NCBI GenBank assembly: GCA_035041965.1
Contig: JAPYMA010003041.1
Location: 329,719-393,718, forward strand
Length of the DNA: 64,000 nt
Origin: Anisakis pegreffii
Taxonomy: Eukaryota; Nematoda; Chromadorea; Rhabditida; Anisakidae
Direction: 5' to 3'
Numbering within the stretch: the first letter of the stretch is position 1; each line of letters opens with the position of its first letter. Position numbers and translations under genes: made by a program. A model generated the notes under the pieces. It was given only the letters and a program-made list of their open reading frames with translations. It searched no databases and was not told the origin of the DNA. Positions 1-12,170 of the stretch are shown here, one piece after another.

Positions 1-71
1 ATAGTCCGTAAAAGAGCCTCTCCTTGATAAAATTTGAGAGACAGCACGATTTAAACATTTCATCTTTCCAG

Positions 72-140
72 CCTATTGCGTGCAAGAATCAGTGTTTACT
101 GCATGGAAGCTTCATGCAGAAAAATCACACAACAAGAGCG
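72..140 (+). CDS. possible internal exon at the window edge
   Basis: A 69-base segment lies between a good acceptor (ATCTTTCCAG) and a GTGAGC donor. It is open in all three frames, so the frame cannot be chosen; one frame gives YCVQESVFTAWKLHAEKSHN. The partner exons would lie off the left edge or were not found. Product unknown. It could be chance. Confidence 0.18.
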
Positions 141-721
141 GTGAGCGGCTTCAAAGTCGGTTTCAATCCAAATTGCAATATTTCAGTTCAAGCAATTTCA
201 ATTTAAACAGCAATGGAGATTTTTTAGTTAAGATCAGATTTCAACAAAACTCACGTAGGTTTTCACAAAATCGAAACATAAAAATTTCCTATGAATCAAT
301 CGATAGATCAACCAATCAATCAATAAATTGATCAGATAGCAGTGAAATCAATCAGCAAAAACATACGTAATATGTACTGATCCAAATGATTTGTGTCGGT
401 GCATAAATGAAAAGAACGATCAAGTCGGCGATAGTTAAGCTGGTTTTATAACACATCAAGCGTGCGGCGATTATCACGTGTCGGCGATAATTTGACTGAA
501 ACCTTAAAAATCTTTTTTCAGGGTTTCTTTAGGATTTGTTAAGATTTCAACGACAGTGACTGATTCCACGAACACTTCGTACTTCTTCACTAACCTAAAT
601 GCAAACCGTTCAGACATCTTTTCCCTTTCTCCATGACCAAAAAAACTGGAATTTTAGCGAGCTTGATTTTGTTTCAGAGAAGATTCTGAAAAGTGCTCTA
701 ACCAGTTATGAACATCCCTTA

Positions 722-790
722 GCTCAGCGGTTTTCAACCTCTCCCCTCTTCATTCCCTAAAAAATTTTACGATTTCCTCGTACCCCTCAT
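722..790. mobile_element. remnant of a hAT-like MITE end
   Basis: CAGCGGTTTTCAACCTCTCC at 725 matches the inverted-repeat end of the MITE at 41202-41384, and a C-rich strand (ACCCCTCATAAC) follows. The other end is not seen, so only a fragment is called. Confidence 0.4.
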
Positions 791-1214
791 AACAATAGTT
801 AAAATATCCTTGCAGAACTCATAGCATCCACGCTATATCTCTCATCCACTACAATGAATGTCTGCAGTGTAAATGCATACCACTAGATCACGTTCTAGCC
901 ATTTCAAAAATTCGAACACCCCCAGTTGAGAAAGCCTGCCTGCCTTGTTAGCTGGAGTACTGAGGACATGAACAGTTGTAATTGCGTTAGTGAACATATC
1001 AACAAACAATTAGTGATTTATCGCATTTCCGGGCTGCTGTTGGTGTTTATGTTCGAACGGCAGATTTCTTCAGAGTGATACAATGTGATGATCACATGAG
1101 CGAACGATTTTCGTTGAGAGACTCACATTATGTTAATCACTCCTCACATGTACTCGATCTTGTTTACAACTCAAACAACTTGAAAATTGATCATCGCATC
1201 AAATGAAATTTTCA

Positions 1215-1730
1215 TCATTGGCTTAACCACTCTCTCAGCGCAAAACAATCTTCAACAAGAATCTCTGCTGCCATTGTGTTCATGCGAACTAGGATCAATT
1301 CTAATTCACGTAAACAGTTCAGAAACTCTGATTTAGTTATTCTAGATGTCGATAATAATTTTAACTGCAGTAGTGTTAAAAATAGCACCGATTTTGTTAT
1401 CAATGATGAGGACGTTATCGGTCGTACTTCAAGCAACAGCATTACACGCATCAACAATGTCACGAATTAGAAACAATGCAAATAATTCATACGAAGTTAA
1501 CCGTTGCACTGTTCTGTGAATAACGGTTTAATACTGATGTACTTAATAAAAGACATGCAATACTGCATGATATCTATTTAAAGCCTTATTATAATTCCTG
1601 TTTAAACGGTATCGAATTGAAAAGAAATGACATACCTTCTTATTGTGTAAATGAATGCACCAAAACCAAGGATCATAGCCAATGTATAGATAGCACTTTC
1701 GATCATATAACTCAACTTCGCTGAATCCAT
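1215..1730 (-). CDS. small single-pass membrane protein, two exons
   Basis: Exon 1 (1730-1636) starts with ATG and encodes a short N-terminus and one hydrophobic segment (residues about 13-29, around AIYTLAMILGFGAFIY). It ends in phase 2 at a GTATGT donor. Exon 2 (1341-1215) follows a CATCTAG acceptor, enters in the matching phase and encodes an amphipathic helix-like stretch (FLNCLRELELILVRM) ending in a TGA stop. The spliced protein is 73 residues. The phase match, the donor and the clean membrane/helix layout argue for a real gene; the opposite-strand reading has no such logic. I do not recognise the family. The start of this gene is partly duplicated about 600 bp upstream (see the repeat at 1705-2465). 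Confidence 0.5.
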
Positions 1731-2465
1731 ATTATCAACGAATGAACAGATAAACTCTTCAACAGATAAACGTCAGTCAAGCAGTTTGTTACGTTCAAAT
1801 GTTAGTCACACATTCGTAAGCAAACCAACTGGAAAACAGTCATCCAGTGGTGGTGCTGTTTGGTCCATTGCAAAAACGCAAAAATCTCTGCAAAACTGAA
1901 ATTGAGCCATCAATCAATCATCTGCGGCATTGTTGCAAATGTTCGTTGTCAGCTGTCTTTATCACTGATGACAACTGCGACTAAATTCAGTATAATCATG
2001 GAGGTGTTACTTTCTATCGCTATCGCTTTCACTCGACAAGGCTTTGATTAATCATTCAATCCGCTTGAGATAGGCAAGAAATGCTTCGGCTCAACGATAC
2101 ATTACGATAGTTGAGTGTGAAGGATGGAATGTGCGAAAGGCATTCTTTGGTAAATGATGAATTATTGGCGAGATCTATTCAAAATTAGATTGTGGTGCGA
2201 TGAAAGCAAAAACCGCGTTGAGTTGTTGGTATCGTCAGCACATAAATCAAACGATTAGATAACTTTACGGGCTTATGCCATTTCTCTAACGCATAGAAAG
2301 AAACATCACATAACTCAATTTCGCTAGCAACGACTGAACACTCGTCAACGGCTCAGTGGTAATCGGATTAGCTTCAGTCAAGCAGTTTGTTACGTTTGAA
2401 GTTAGTCACACATTCGTAAGCAAACCAACTAGACAGCAGTCATGTAGTGCTCTTTGGTCCATTGT
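1705..2465. repeat. pair of direct repeats around the 5' end of the small membrane-protein gene
   Basis: About 1705-1867 and 2310-2465 share long near-identical blocks, for example TTAGTCACACATTCGTAAGC followed by AAACCAACT, and TTTGGTCCATTG at the end. The first copy overlaps the start codon and upstream region of the minus-strand gene at 1215-1730. The second copy lacks the usable start, so it looks like a duplicated promoter/5' fragment rather than a second gene. Confidence 0.6.
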
Positions 2466-5182
2466 ATAGCTCTCCCAGTTGTCGTTGAATTTTATAGGGT
2501 GAAGTACAGCAAGGAAATTAAAGATGAAATGGGACAATGAATTTAGAATGGAACAATAAATGAATGGAGATCAAACGACCAAAAATGAGAGACAAATAGG
2601 AAGCATTTCATGAATCAACTGAGCATCAAACACGCATGCTGTTGATGAACTTTAAGTTTTGATTGGATTGGAACTACGATTGGAATTCGTTCACATTGCT
2701 GCTCAAAAAAGCATAGCACCAAACATTAGAGTGATTAACATCGTCGATTAACAGCGATTAACAGTGATTAATATACACCAAACAATAACACTTCGTTCAC
2801 TTCACTTTCATCTCATTAATTACACTGATCGCTGACAATTGCTGTGCAAACGGTATGCATTCGAAGTGTTTTGACATTCATGAAAGTGGATTCTCTCATG
2901 TTAAGTATCTATTTTCGCTTATCTTGCAGACTACTTCACTCCTCACGCTTAAGCAAGTTCAAGAGTCTATTTAACTCTTGACAAATTTACAAATCGCTTC
3001 CAGTCACGAAGATTGCATGAGTGTATCATCAAAGCAGTCATACACTCTCACGATAATGTTTGCCATTTAACTAGTCGAATAAATGTCGTGCTACCGTCCA
3101 GTTCAGAAGCCACTAACCAAGTAATTAAGAGGCGCTCATCATGCACACGCTAACTGTGATGTGACCGATTCAGACATCTACGATACAGATCCTCAATGTG
3201 GATTTCATGATATGCATCAATAAGAAGTGCATACTTGCGATTGAATTTGCGCAAAAGATTTCATTCTGCATATCAGCTGTAAAAGTCGATAGATAAACAA
3301 GATCAGAATGAATCAAGCAATTTCTGAGAGGATTTTTGATATCCACATAAAAACGTACATCCGATAGAATATCTAATTTTTACTTGATTTTGCGAGCGAT
3401 TCATCAGTTGGTATGATCATTCGAAGTCAATTGCTCAACAGTTAACAAACAATTTTTGAGCATTTTGATAGTGAGCAAAAAAGAAATTGGTAATGTGAAT
3501 TTAGAGTTTAAAAATTTTGCAGTCAAATTCGTTTGTTCACTAATCAACGCGAAATCGTGGTGAAGCAATCCACTACAAAATCAATTGGAAGATCCGTCGA
3601 ATGCTTCGCAATCGACATCATCGAACACATATTTCGTTACTTGTTAGGAGGTACAATTTCGGAAGGAATTTGCGCGGAAATACCAAAAATTTTCAAAATA
3701 TTGCGAAAACATCGAGCCGTCGACGGTTTCCGAATGATGCAGCTGGTCACTGCGATTGCGTTCTGTCGCAATTGATTGAGTGTGCTTGTCTGAGCACATT
3801 ACGCAAAAAAACGGCTGCGTTGCAGGCCACTGGGAAATCAGAAATTACGTTAGGCGCAACATTTTTAATTTCTCCCCCACGGAAATTTCCCTTTTAATTT
3901 CTTTCTTTTTTGATTTTTCCTTTTTAATTTATCTGTCGATCACCGCCATTTAGCAAAAACGTCGACATCAAATAGAATATTGCTTAGCGAAACTGACGAC
4001 GAGACAAAATGCAATTTGAATCCGTGTAATAGCGACTATTGGATATTGTTGCCGACTAAATCTCGAACGTAAACATTAATTTTGCGGTAAACGAACGAAA
4101 ATATTTGCTTTGTCGAGTAAACGTCATGCTTTTGTCTTAATTTCCTCCTTCGGAATCGCAATATCAAATAATTATGTCTGCAGCACATTCATCAAAACGC
4201 CTCCCAAAGGCTGACGGAATCGTCGTCTGTGCGTCATATCGAAATGAGTGATTCTCAATAGCGATTGCATTATTTTGCCTTTAGTTGAGAATGAATCATT
4301 TAAGTGTTTTTGAGTTCGACAAATATTATGCGTAAACGGTAATTCCGGCTAAACGAACGCAGCATATGATCAAGGGTAACGTTCGAACGTCCAAATTCTC
4401 ATTTGCCTACAATATTCATTCTTTATTCGCCAATTTCTTATCAAAGGCAGCTGACCAAAGAATTTTTCATGCCTTCAAAATGTGAATGCGCACATTTTAA
4501 GCAGCACTGTGACACGCGATTGAATAATCCTAAAAGTGCATCGAGCGAGTGCACTCCGGAAATGTAAAAACAAACGCACTCAAAATTCAATATGTTGTCA
4601 TCTCCGTTCACCATTCAGATTTAATTGAAAATTCGCGGAAACAATTGCGAATTCTCAGAATGAATGTTGAGTGAACATCGAGTTATTTCGGCATGAATTA
4701 CGACTGAATATTCGGTCAATTTGATTTGTTAGCGATTTGTCAATATGTTGAAAGTGTGCAGCGGTGTCATCAAATGAATTATCAACATGCACTTAAATGA
4801 ACACATAATTCACGGCAATTAGGAATATCATTGGCGGCGTTGAAAAGCTGTCGCTGAAGGATGAAAAAAAAGTGAAATTTAGTGTTGCAACTAAACCTTA
4901 TATGTATACTCGTAATGAGTTATAGTTTCTGTTCCAGTCAAAATGTTCTCTTTCTGTTCCATATCAAGGAATGAGCAGAGCAGTTCCAGAGAAAAGTACG
5001 CAAAGGAAGGAACTGAACAGAACCACTGAAGGGTCTCAACGAACCGCTTCGGGTGTTTCTTCAGACTACCTTTTATTTCAGATACTGTTCCATCTATTGA
5101 ACGCAGTTCCGCCACATTGCAAAACATTTGTGGAACATGAGAGGTTGAATGATGGGACTGAATGCAACTGTTGTGGAAGTAC
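2466..5182. other. intergenic, no supported gene
   Basis: AT-rich sequence with many in-frame stops on both strands. The open frames near 3.5-3.9 kb and 4.9-5.2 kb have no splice logic, signal peptide or family motif. I see nothing beyond simple A/T runs. Confidence 0.5.
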
Positions 5183-5766
5183 CCGGTCAATCTGCCTAAA
5201 GACATTTAGCCTAACGCAAAGTTTGCCTAAGGACACTTTGCCTAACGGACAGTTTGCCTGACGGACAGTTTGCCTAACGGACAGTTTGCCTGACGGACAG
5301 TTTGCCTGACGGACAGTTTGCCTGACGGACAGTTTGCCTGACGGACAGTTTGCCTGACGGACAGTTTGCCTGACGGACAGTTTGCCTGACGGACAGTTTG
5401 CCTAACGGACAGTTTGCCTGACGGACAGTTTGCCTAACGGACAGTTTGCCTGACGGACAGTTTGCCTGACGGACAGTTTGCCTAACGGACAGTTTGCCTG
5501 ACGGACAGTTTGCCTGACGGACAGTTTGCCTGATGGACAGTTTGCCTAAAGACAATTTGCCTAACGGACAGTTGGCCTGACGGACAGTTCGCCTAAAGAC
5601 AATTTGCCTAAAGAACAGTTTGTCTATTAGGCGAAATATTCATTAAAAACCGTAAGGTAGGCAAACTGTCCATTTGACAAACTGTCCGTTCGGCAAATTT
5701 TCCGTTAAGCAGTGTGTCTTTAGGCATACTGTCGTTAGGCTAAATATATTTGGGCAGATTGACCGG
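5183..5766. mobile_element. foldback-like element with tandem-repeat arms
   Basis: The element begins CCGGTCAATCTGCC and ends with its inverse complement (GGCAGATTGACCGG), so it has terminal inverted repeats. The left arm is a long array of a 16-bp unit, ACGGACAGTTTGCCTG with variants (GCCTAACGGACAG, GCCTAAAGACA). The right arm, about 5650-5750, carries the same words in inverse orientation (GGCAAACTGTCC, GGCAAATTTTCCGTTAAGC). A long asymmetric hairpin could therefore form. It has no transposase and looks non-autonomous. No clear target-site duplication is visible. Confidence 0.7.
5236..5595. repeat. 16-bp minisatellite, about twenty-two units
   Basis: Near-perfect head-to-tail copies of ACGGACAGTTTGCCTG, with a few units carrying TAACGG instead of TGACGG. 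Because 16 is not a multiple of three, each strand reads as a 16-residue protein repeat (on the minus strand PSGKLSVRQTVRQANC). That open frame is a by-product of the repeat, not a gene. Confidence 0.85.
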
Positions 5767-6332
5767 TCAAGGTTATGGAAAATGAACACTCAAGCTTTCT
5801 GATTAACCACGAAACGAATTACCAGATGATGGGTGCACAATGGATGAGAATATTTTCCTGCAATCAGCTGGAGATGATTGACCTTCGGAGGCAAGATATC
5901 CACAATCTTAACAATGGCAATGGCTGACTGAAATAAGGTTGGTCTAGTAGCAACTGGCTTTTTTTGTTGACCAAAGACATTGAGGAGGTGCTTCCTGAGA
6001 AGCCATACGTCATCGGTTGAATGCTTATTAGTAATTTATGAAAGCAGGCACTGAAAGAAAGTTAAAGTGTCTGAAAATGCTTATTAGTGATTTTTGTAGG
6101 CGCTGCTCGATAAACGTCATTGTTTGACTCACGTCTGCATCTCAAAAACCAGCTACTGGCATGAGTCGAAGTGAATGTTAGTACATATAGCTTGCCCTTT
6201 TAGATCTGAAACACTTCCAGCGTCATAGTTCTGAGCTACAAAAAATTCCTCAATATTGCTGAAAAAGCTATATCAGCGACTTCAAAAATTATTGCATCAT
6301 AATATGAGTGGAAGCATTCACAAATGGAAAGC

Positions 6333-6737
6333 TTAATTGTCAACGAAAAGTTGAGGGCAATTCGTTTCGCACGAAACATCCGCTATCACAGAATACACCA
6401 CAGATTGGCGATACTCGTGCAGTGAGCTGAGGAAAGGCGGTCTGTTATGTGCTGACAACTTCGAAACGATATCCAAAAATTGTTTGTTAGTTGCAATAAA
6501 TTGCTTGAATTCTGTGAATAGTTGAATTCTGTGAAGAGTTGAATTCTGTAAAGAGTATCTGGGATGATATTGCAAGCACTTCGATAAAATCACATCAAAA
6601 TCATAGATGGTTTTTTCACAACCTTTCAGGGCGTTCTCAGCTAAAGCGAGCGACAGTAAAAATTTGCTGCAGAAACTTTTCAAGCCAGAAATTTCGGTGG
6701 AATTGCAGCGTTGAATGAGACCGAAGAAAAACTGCAT
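6333..6737 (-). CDS. unassigned 134-codon open frame
   Basis: One of the longest uninterrupted frames in the window, starting at ATG and reading as a mixed, mostly helical composition (for example CEKTIYDFDVILSKCLQYHP and FKQFIATNKQFLDIVSKL). It has no signal peptide, membrane segment or known motif. There is no obvious splice site at either end and no neighbour to join. The frame includes a small imperfect tandem repeat of GAATTCTGTGAA near 6520-6550. It could be a single-exon gene, an old transposon fragment or chance. Confidence 0.25.
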   Translation of the reverse strand: MQFFFGLIQRCNSTEISGLKSFCSKFLLSLALAENALKGCEKTIYDFDVILSKCLQYHPRYSLQNSTLHRIQLFTEFKQFIATNKQFLDIVSKLSAHNRPPFLSSLHEYRQSVVYSVIADVSCETNCPQLFVDN

Positions 6738-7901
6738 TTCAACTGGGAGTGCTTTCGATTTATAGAATTTTTAAATCATCAGCATGAAACACTCAGCGGT
6801 GAGACGAAAAGTTTGGTCGGGCAGAATCAAATACCTACAAAACGATAATTCACTGCTGAAGCAGTCTAATAGTTTGGCGTTCGAGTTGCGTGTCAGTTGC
6901 ATCAACTGAATGAGAAGCAAATGAATGTTTAATGAAATTCATAGAATACTCAACATTTTTCTGCGGAATACTACAGTGATCTTCAGTCCTCTTGAGGATT
7001 GTCGTGCGAATACGTCATTTGTATCATTGATGGTAACACTGGTGATCACTTGATATCAAATAATGTCCCAGTTGATGAAATAATGAGCGGAAACTACGAT
7101 CGTTAGAGCAGTGACGGAGGTAAACGACAGCGGATACGATAGTATCGGATACGTATCGGATATAATAATATAAATAACGATACTCTTGATAATAACATGT
7201 TTGTCATATTCATTCAATACAATGACCGTATGACAATCCCGATTGCTCCATTAGACTTGCTAATTACTGTAATTATTTGACTCTAATCCATGTCTCATCA
7301 AGAGTGATATTGCAATCATTATCACTTCCGGCATTACCATCACATAATTATTGTTGTAATCAACATGAGTGTCATCATTATCATCACTGTATTCTCATGA
7401 TCCGCGTAATTCTGCCGTTCCACTGTGGATACCACAAAAACTATTGTCATATTTTACAATGGTTCTTGTGTTGCGTTCCGTTCTAAGAAGCTCTTACAGC
7501 CGGGAATTTGGGGTTATTTCCTCTATTAAGCCATATATATCACATCTCTCTTAACATTACAATTAATTTTATTGTCAGCAAGGTTATATTTCTCGCCTCA
7601 GCATTTATGAGAATTCAACTGAAACGACTGATCAGTCGTAAAAGCAGTTTAGATGGCCGTTCCTAAATAAACAAGAGCTGAAATGATGCTTGAATGAAGA
7701 TTATGAAATAAACATTCGCGAGACTGGTGTTCTGGCCGAAACTGAATATTGAAAGAGTTTGAAATAAAAATATTTCGTAATTCATTATTATTGAATTGAA
7801 ACAATTCATCGAAATGACACAAACAGAATGTCACTTATCAATTTAGAAACGAAAAGTAGTAAATAAGCAATATTCTCTATGAGCAGAGGATATTTGTAAC
7901 G

Positions 7902-9022
7902 ATGGAAGAGTACTTGAGGCTGCATTTGCTATTCATTTTCTGCATTAACATATGCCTGTTCATTGAGTGCCGTGAGCAGTCAATGGTCATTAAAACCACT
8001 GGAAACTTATTATGTTTATTGCATGAAATCATCTGCGCTTTTGGTACCATTTGGTCTCAAGTATTAGATTTTGGTCACAACCATTCGCTTGCAACTATCT
8101 AATCATCTCTGAAAATGTCTATCTGCATTGCGAAAAAAATGCACTGCGAAAAAAATTTCTCGCCAACTATCTATGAGATACTGTGAAAATGTCTAGCACC
8201 CAGTAGTTATCAACTATGCAAAGGCCGTTAACTCGAGCATGTTCATTCAATTTTTTTTGCTGAGCAGCGAAATTTACAGTAATTTTTACTGCTGTAGAAA
8301 TGCATTCAAGTGGGCGAATGAAATAGATTCCTTTTTTGTGATCGCAAATCTTGCATGGCTCGTCAAAGCCGATTCAGAATGTACTCGCAACGATAAAAAT
8401 TAGCTTCATTAATGAAACTTAATTAAAGCGTTTTCTTGTCTTGTCTCCTTGTTCGATAGAACTCAAAGAAACGCAGCAAATGTGAGAACCGTAAAACTTT
8501 GCGATTAAACCTTTTGATTGGGATAAGAGTGATTGCAGCAGTTTCATCGAGAAGCTTTGTTCATCATCAGTATTATCTTTATCCGCTTTGTTTGTCCCTA
8601 TTGTTTTGGAATAAGATTCGAATGATTCACTGAACTTAAAGTCTTTGAAGCCCTCCTTGAACTTGAAAGTCCGCATAGATGACATGTACAACATGAAGCA
8701 CTAATGAATTAGCAGAAATTCATCGCAGTATTGTAGTTAGACTGAATAGGAAAAGTATGAGCACGCTGCTTTATACATCACAAAATCGCATGTACTTTTG
8801 ATGAATGTATTAGAGCTTGAAGTTGATGAATGCTGCGATGAGGGCATCACAATCACAAAAACTTGCTACATTTCAATGGCCAAAATCCACACATTCCCAA
8901 TCAGACGCAGCAATTCCTCTTCATCCGTACAACTGTTACTGCAAATCAAAAAAACGAAACGAATAATTGGTCATCGCCTATCCATTCATCCGTCCACTAG
9001 CCCACCTACAATGCCAACATGA
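7902..9022 (+). CDS. possible small secreted protein, two exons
   Basis: Exon 1 (7902-7971) encodes a typical signal peptide (LRLHLLFIFCINICLFIEC) and stops at a GTGAGC donor right after the predicted cleavage region, a common layout in nematode secreted-peptide genes. A second exon in matching phase could start at 8823 (acceptor TTGAAG) and run to a stop at 9022; it contains DECCDEGITITKTCYISM and a basic, Ser-rich tail. TTTGAAG acceptors are used elsewhere here (the dehydrogenase gene), but the 0.85-kb intron and the weak acceptor make this join uncertain. Exon 1 is the more secure part. Function unknown. Confidence 0.3.
8419..8694 (-). CDS. unassigned 91-codon open frame
   Basis: Starts with ATG and has protein-like composition: an imperfect repeat TFKFKEGFKDFKFSESFESY, then an acidic stretch (KADKDNTDDEQSF), then a helix-like part. 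There is no signal peptide. It lies in what would be the intron of the candidate secreted-protein gene on the other strand, so both may not be right. No family recognised. Confidence 0.25.
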   Translation of the reverse strand: MLYMSSMRTFKFKEGFKDFKFSESFESYSKTIGTNKADKDNTDDEQSFSMKLLQSLLSQSKGLIAKFYGSHICCVSLSSIEQGDKTRKRFN

Positions 9023-10579
9023 ATGTGATGATGAGTGATGATTTCATTGGAAACTTTTCAAATTGCAATTTTTCCAGAAACAAACCCATTCTGCAATCAA
9101 TAACCATGTCTTATTCAAAAAAACAAACGATCACTTTTATCCTCATTATTCCAATCAAGCGTTTAGATAACAGTAGTGTTTGAAGATCTAAAGTTGTGAT
9201 TTGAAGACTCGAACCTATCACTCAAGAACTCATCAGCAACAATGCGTTGACAACGGTTGAGATTATTTGAAAATGATATTTATCGTGGATGATTACCGAA
9301 GTGCTGCAAAATCAATGGTATCGAAATGAATTGCAACTGCAAATCAATTGCTTCAGCCCAATGCACATGATTTCGAAAGCCCAACGCATTTCAGCCGAAA
9401 TCAATTGATTCAATTGTACCCACAACGAAGTACCAACCGACGATCTCAGAAAGTACACTTAATTGTTTTACTGACAATGAGCAAATTTGTAACGCTCATA
9501 CTTAGTAATAAGCAGAGGGTGTAAGTGCGCAGTCAAATATCACTTGCGATTATTCATTGTTTCGCGTCTTCGATTACATGATTGCATCCGATTGACAGTT
9601 GCTAAATTGAATTTTTTTCAAATCCACATCAATTGAGATTTCGAAATAAATTATTCCTAATGACATCCGCTGAAAGATAAACGATTTCATAAGGTAACGA
9701 GAAATTAACGAATACAACCGGAACTGCTCTCTGCTCATGTCAGCGCTCAGCTTCTGAAACAGAGTTTGGTATTTGAAGTAGGCGCATGATTTCGAAAAGT
9801 ACACATCATGAAAATGAGTGCACTTCATAAAGGGCACCTTATAAAGGTGTATTCACTTTCACCATATAAGTTTTCCGCGACCTTATGTACTGTAGAAGTG
9901 CGACACTGAAACTGAGGAATTACGCGGCGAAATAAATCAGCGAAGTACACCAACGAAACAATCGAATAAACAATCTGACATACACCAGACATAAAATTGA
10001 GACAGGACTATAAGATAGCAAACACGCGAAGCAAGCCAAATCTCACAGAACGACATTTCTTTCCAAGCCAATAGCGCTTTTCGTAATCACCTACGATCTG
10101 TTCGAACAGATCAATCGTTCAGAAAATACTCCTTTTTTGGGTTCATACTGCGACCAGCCAAGGAAAACAGTTTAATTGCTCGCTGCAAATCGAAAAAGAT
10201 ATTGTTAGAGTACATTTCTCGCAAATTCATTCTTCTATCAATTTATTGCAGTATAATGACCAAAAATTTGTCACGAAACCTGCATCATAAATAACTAAAT
10301 ACTCAGAATTGCTTGCTGTTCGGAAGTGATTTAGATTATGAAAGACTGGCATTCCATGGCACGAGCACACTGAACGAAATGAATTCCAGTAAGGCATTGC
10401 ACAGACTAGGTGAATGCTTCAACAACAGAATGTAATGTGACGGCCGAAATACTTTCAGTTCGGATGTGCACGAAATGAGCGTGTGAGTTTCAATGGGCAT
10501 TCATCAAATTCTAGTGCCTACGAAAGTCGCAAATTTCCAGAACTATTTTATTATGCGCCATTTTATGCAGCAACATATA
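9023..10579. other. intergenic, no supported gene
   Basis: AT-rich, stop-dense sequence. An 87-codon minus-strand frame at 9574-9837 has plausible composition but no splice sites, start context or motif, so I do not call it. Confidence 0.4.
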
Positions 10580-11235
10580 ATGACTTATTGTTAAACGATC
10601 CGACTACTATCAACTAAACTTTTGAATGCAGTAATGCCAAAATTCTTACGATTAATATGGTCGAGCGAAAATAAATTCTTCGAATAATGTCACTTTGATA
10701 ATCTAAACATCATGAAAACTTAATTCTTCCACATCGCAATTGCATTAGCAATCGTCTGTTCTCACGCAAACACTCATATCCATCAACTAATTACTGAATA
10801 TACTGACAAAAAGTCATTGATACTTAATCGAATAGTTCGAAATAATTAATGCATTGCACTTTCGTCATCACTGAAAAACTCAATCGACTCTGCATAACTA
10901 AATTTCCTTCGAAATTTTCTCTGGAACTGAATTTTTTCGACAATATCCTATGGAATTCGATAATTTCTCCGGAAATGAGCTGTCGAAACTGGGTGGGCAA
11001 TCGTCCTTGGAGAGCCGCAACTGATCTTTTTCTGTGTATGATTGATCATGGAATAAGACGGTGTCTCCGAATCATTCATTAACATCATTAAGCGACCTAC
11101 TATCAAATTAACTTTTGAATACAAGAATGCAAAATGTTCATATGTCATCAAACGAAAACAAATTCGTTGAATAATCGTCACTTTCATAATCAAAAAATCA
11201 TGGAAGATTAATTCTTTCGTGACTGACTGTCACAT
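10580..11235. repeat. direct repeat pair, about 160 bp each
   Basis: About 10590-10755 and 11085-11235 are diverged copies: ACTACTATCAACTAAACTTT against CTACTATCAAATTAACTTTT, then TAATTCTTCCACATCGCAAT against TTCTTTCGTG...TCACATTGCAAT. The spacing is about 500 bp. No inverted ends or coding capacity are seen, so it looks like an old tandem duplication or a pair of non-coding repeat copies. Confidence 0.5.
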
Positions 11236-11799
11236 TGCAATTGCATTACCGAATTGAATTTTAAAATATGTTCTAGGAGTTTAATAGAGCAATGAATTTT
11301 GCTTCTGAAAGCGAAGCTGAGGTAACCAAAACAATTGCATGCCTTAGGGAGGAATCCTAATGCTTGGTCCGCATGAACAGGCTCACCAACTTCTGCTCAA
11401 ATTAGCAGCATCAAAATCAAATGCTCATAGCTTTTAATAAATTCTCTAGATGAATTGCTAGCATAATACAGCAACAAAATAATTTTTTGGTGACTGAAAC
11501 AGTTCGAAACATCTTCGTGAGTGATACGCTGGAGGTCTAAATGTTCCGAGGATATCGAGTACTGCTTGGTCATAGCAACACCGAAACAAAAAACAATTTG
11601 ATATGTAACAGAAGCGAAAATGTTTCGAATTGCTTCAAAAAGAGTAATTCCATTACATAGCGAAGTGATAATTTCATGAAATAAAAATGGTTATTGGGCG
11701 AACAAATTTTTGCTAGCATCTAAATTTTTGAATTGTCAATTCATGAAAACAAGCCTTTGGCTTAAAAACAACCAGAGCGAAATTTCGCCTTATTACCTC

Positions 11800-12170
11800 G
11801 ATAGATAGTTGTATTAGGAGTTGTTTTTCGCCTGAGGTGTCATAGCGCGCGATTCTTCGGCCTTGCAATTGCCGAGATCTCGCTCCGCAGAAGATATCTT
11901 CGCACAAAAAAAGTCTTTTCGAATTTGGCTTTACAAAAACGATTTGAAAGGCAGCTGGGTCAAACTATTCTTTGCCCAGACGTGCCTGAAAGGGCGATGT
12001 TGACTGTGCGATCTTGCAAGTTCATTTCTTCGGATGAGCCTCCATCTTGGTTACTTCCGTGAAACGGACACAGTTTTGGGCTTCGCCACTCGAAAACGAG
12101 AACATTTGGAATTCGAAGATCTGTGCAGCAGTATGACACTGAAGGAACACGGCTGAGCTTAGATGAGAAG
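11800..12170. pseudogene. coding-like, locally GC-richer patch with broken frame
   Basis: This patch is less AT-rich than its surroundings. On the plus strand one frame is open for about 75 codons (including FSNLALQKRFERQLGQTI and CKFISSDEPPSW), meets a single TGA near 12060, then continues for about 30 codons (KTRTFGIRRSVQQYDTEG). The minus strand also reads fairly well here (SEEMNLQDRTVNIALSG), so the coding strand is not certain. There is no ATG-led frame and no intron that would remove the stop. A decayed gene or transposon fragment fits best. Confidence 0.25.

Noticed and set aside
5274..5555. 93-codon minus-strand open frame of perfect 16-residue repeats
   Set aside because: It is the necessary reading of a 16-bp minisatellite free of stops; there is no unique sequence, start context or splice site.
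8823..9022. CC-x3-I-TIT-x-TC motif read as an insulin-type A chain
   Set aside because: The third cysteine is missing and the spacing to the last cysteine is five, not eight; no B chain is seen in the candidate first exon.
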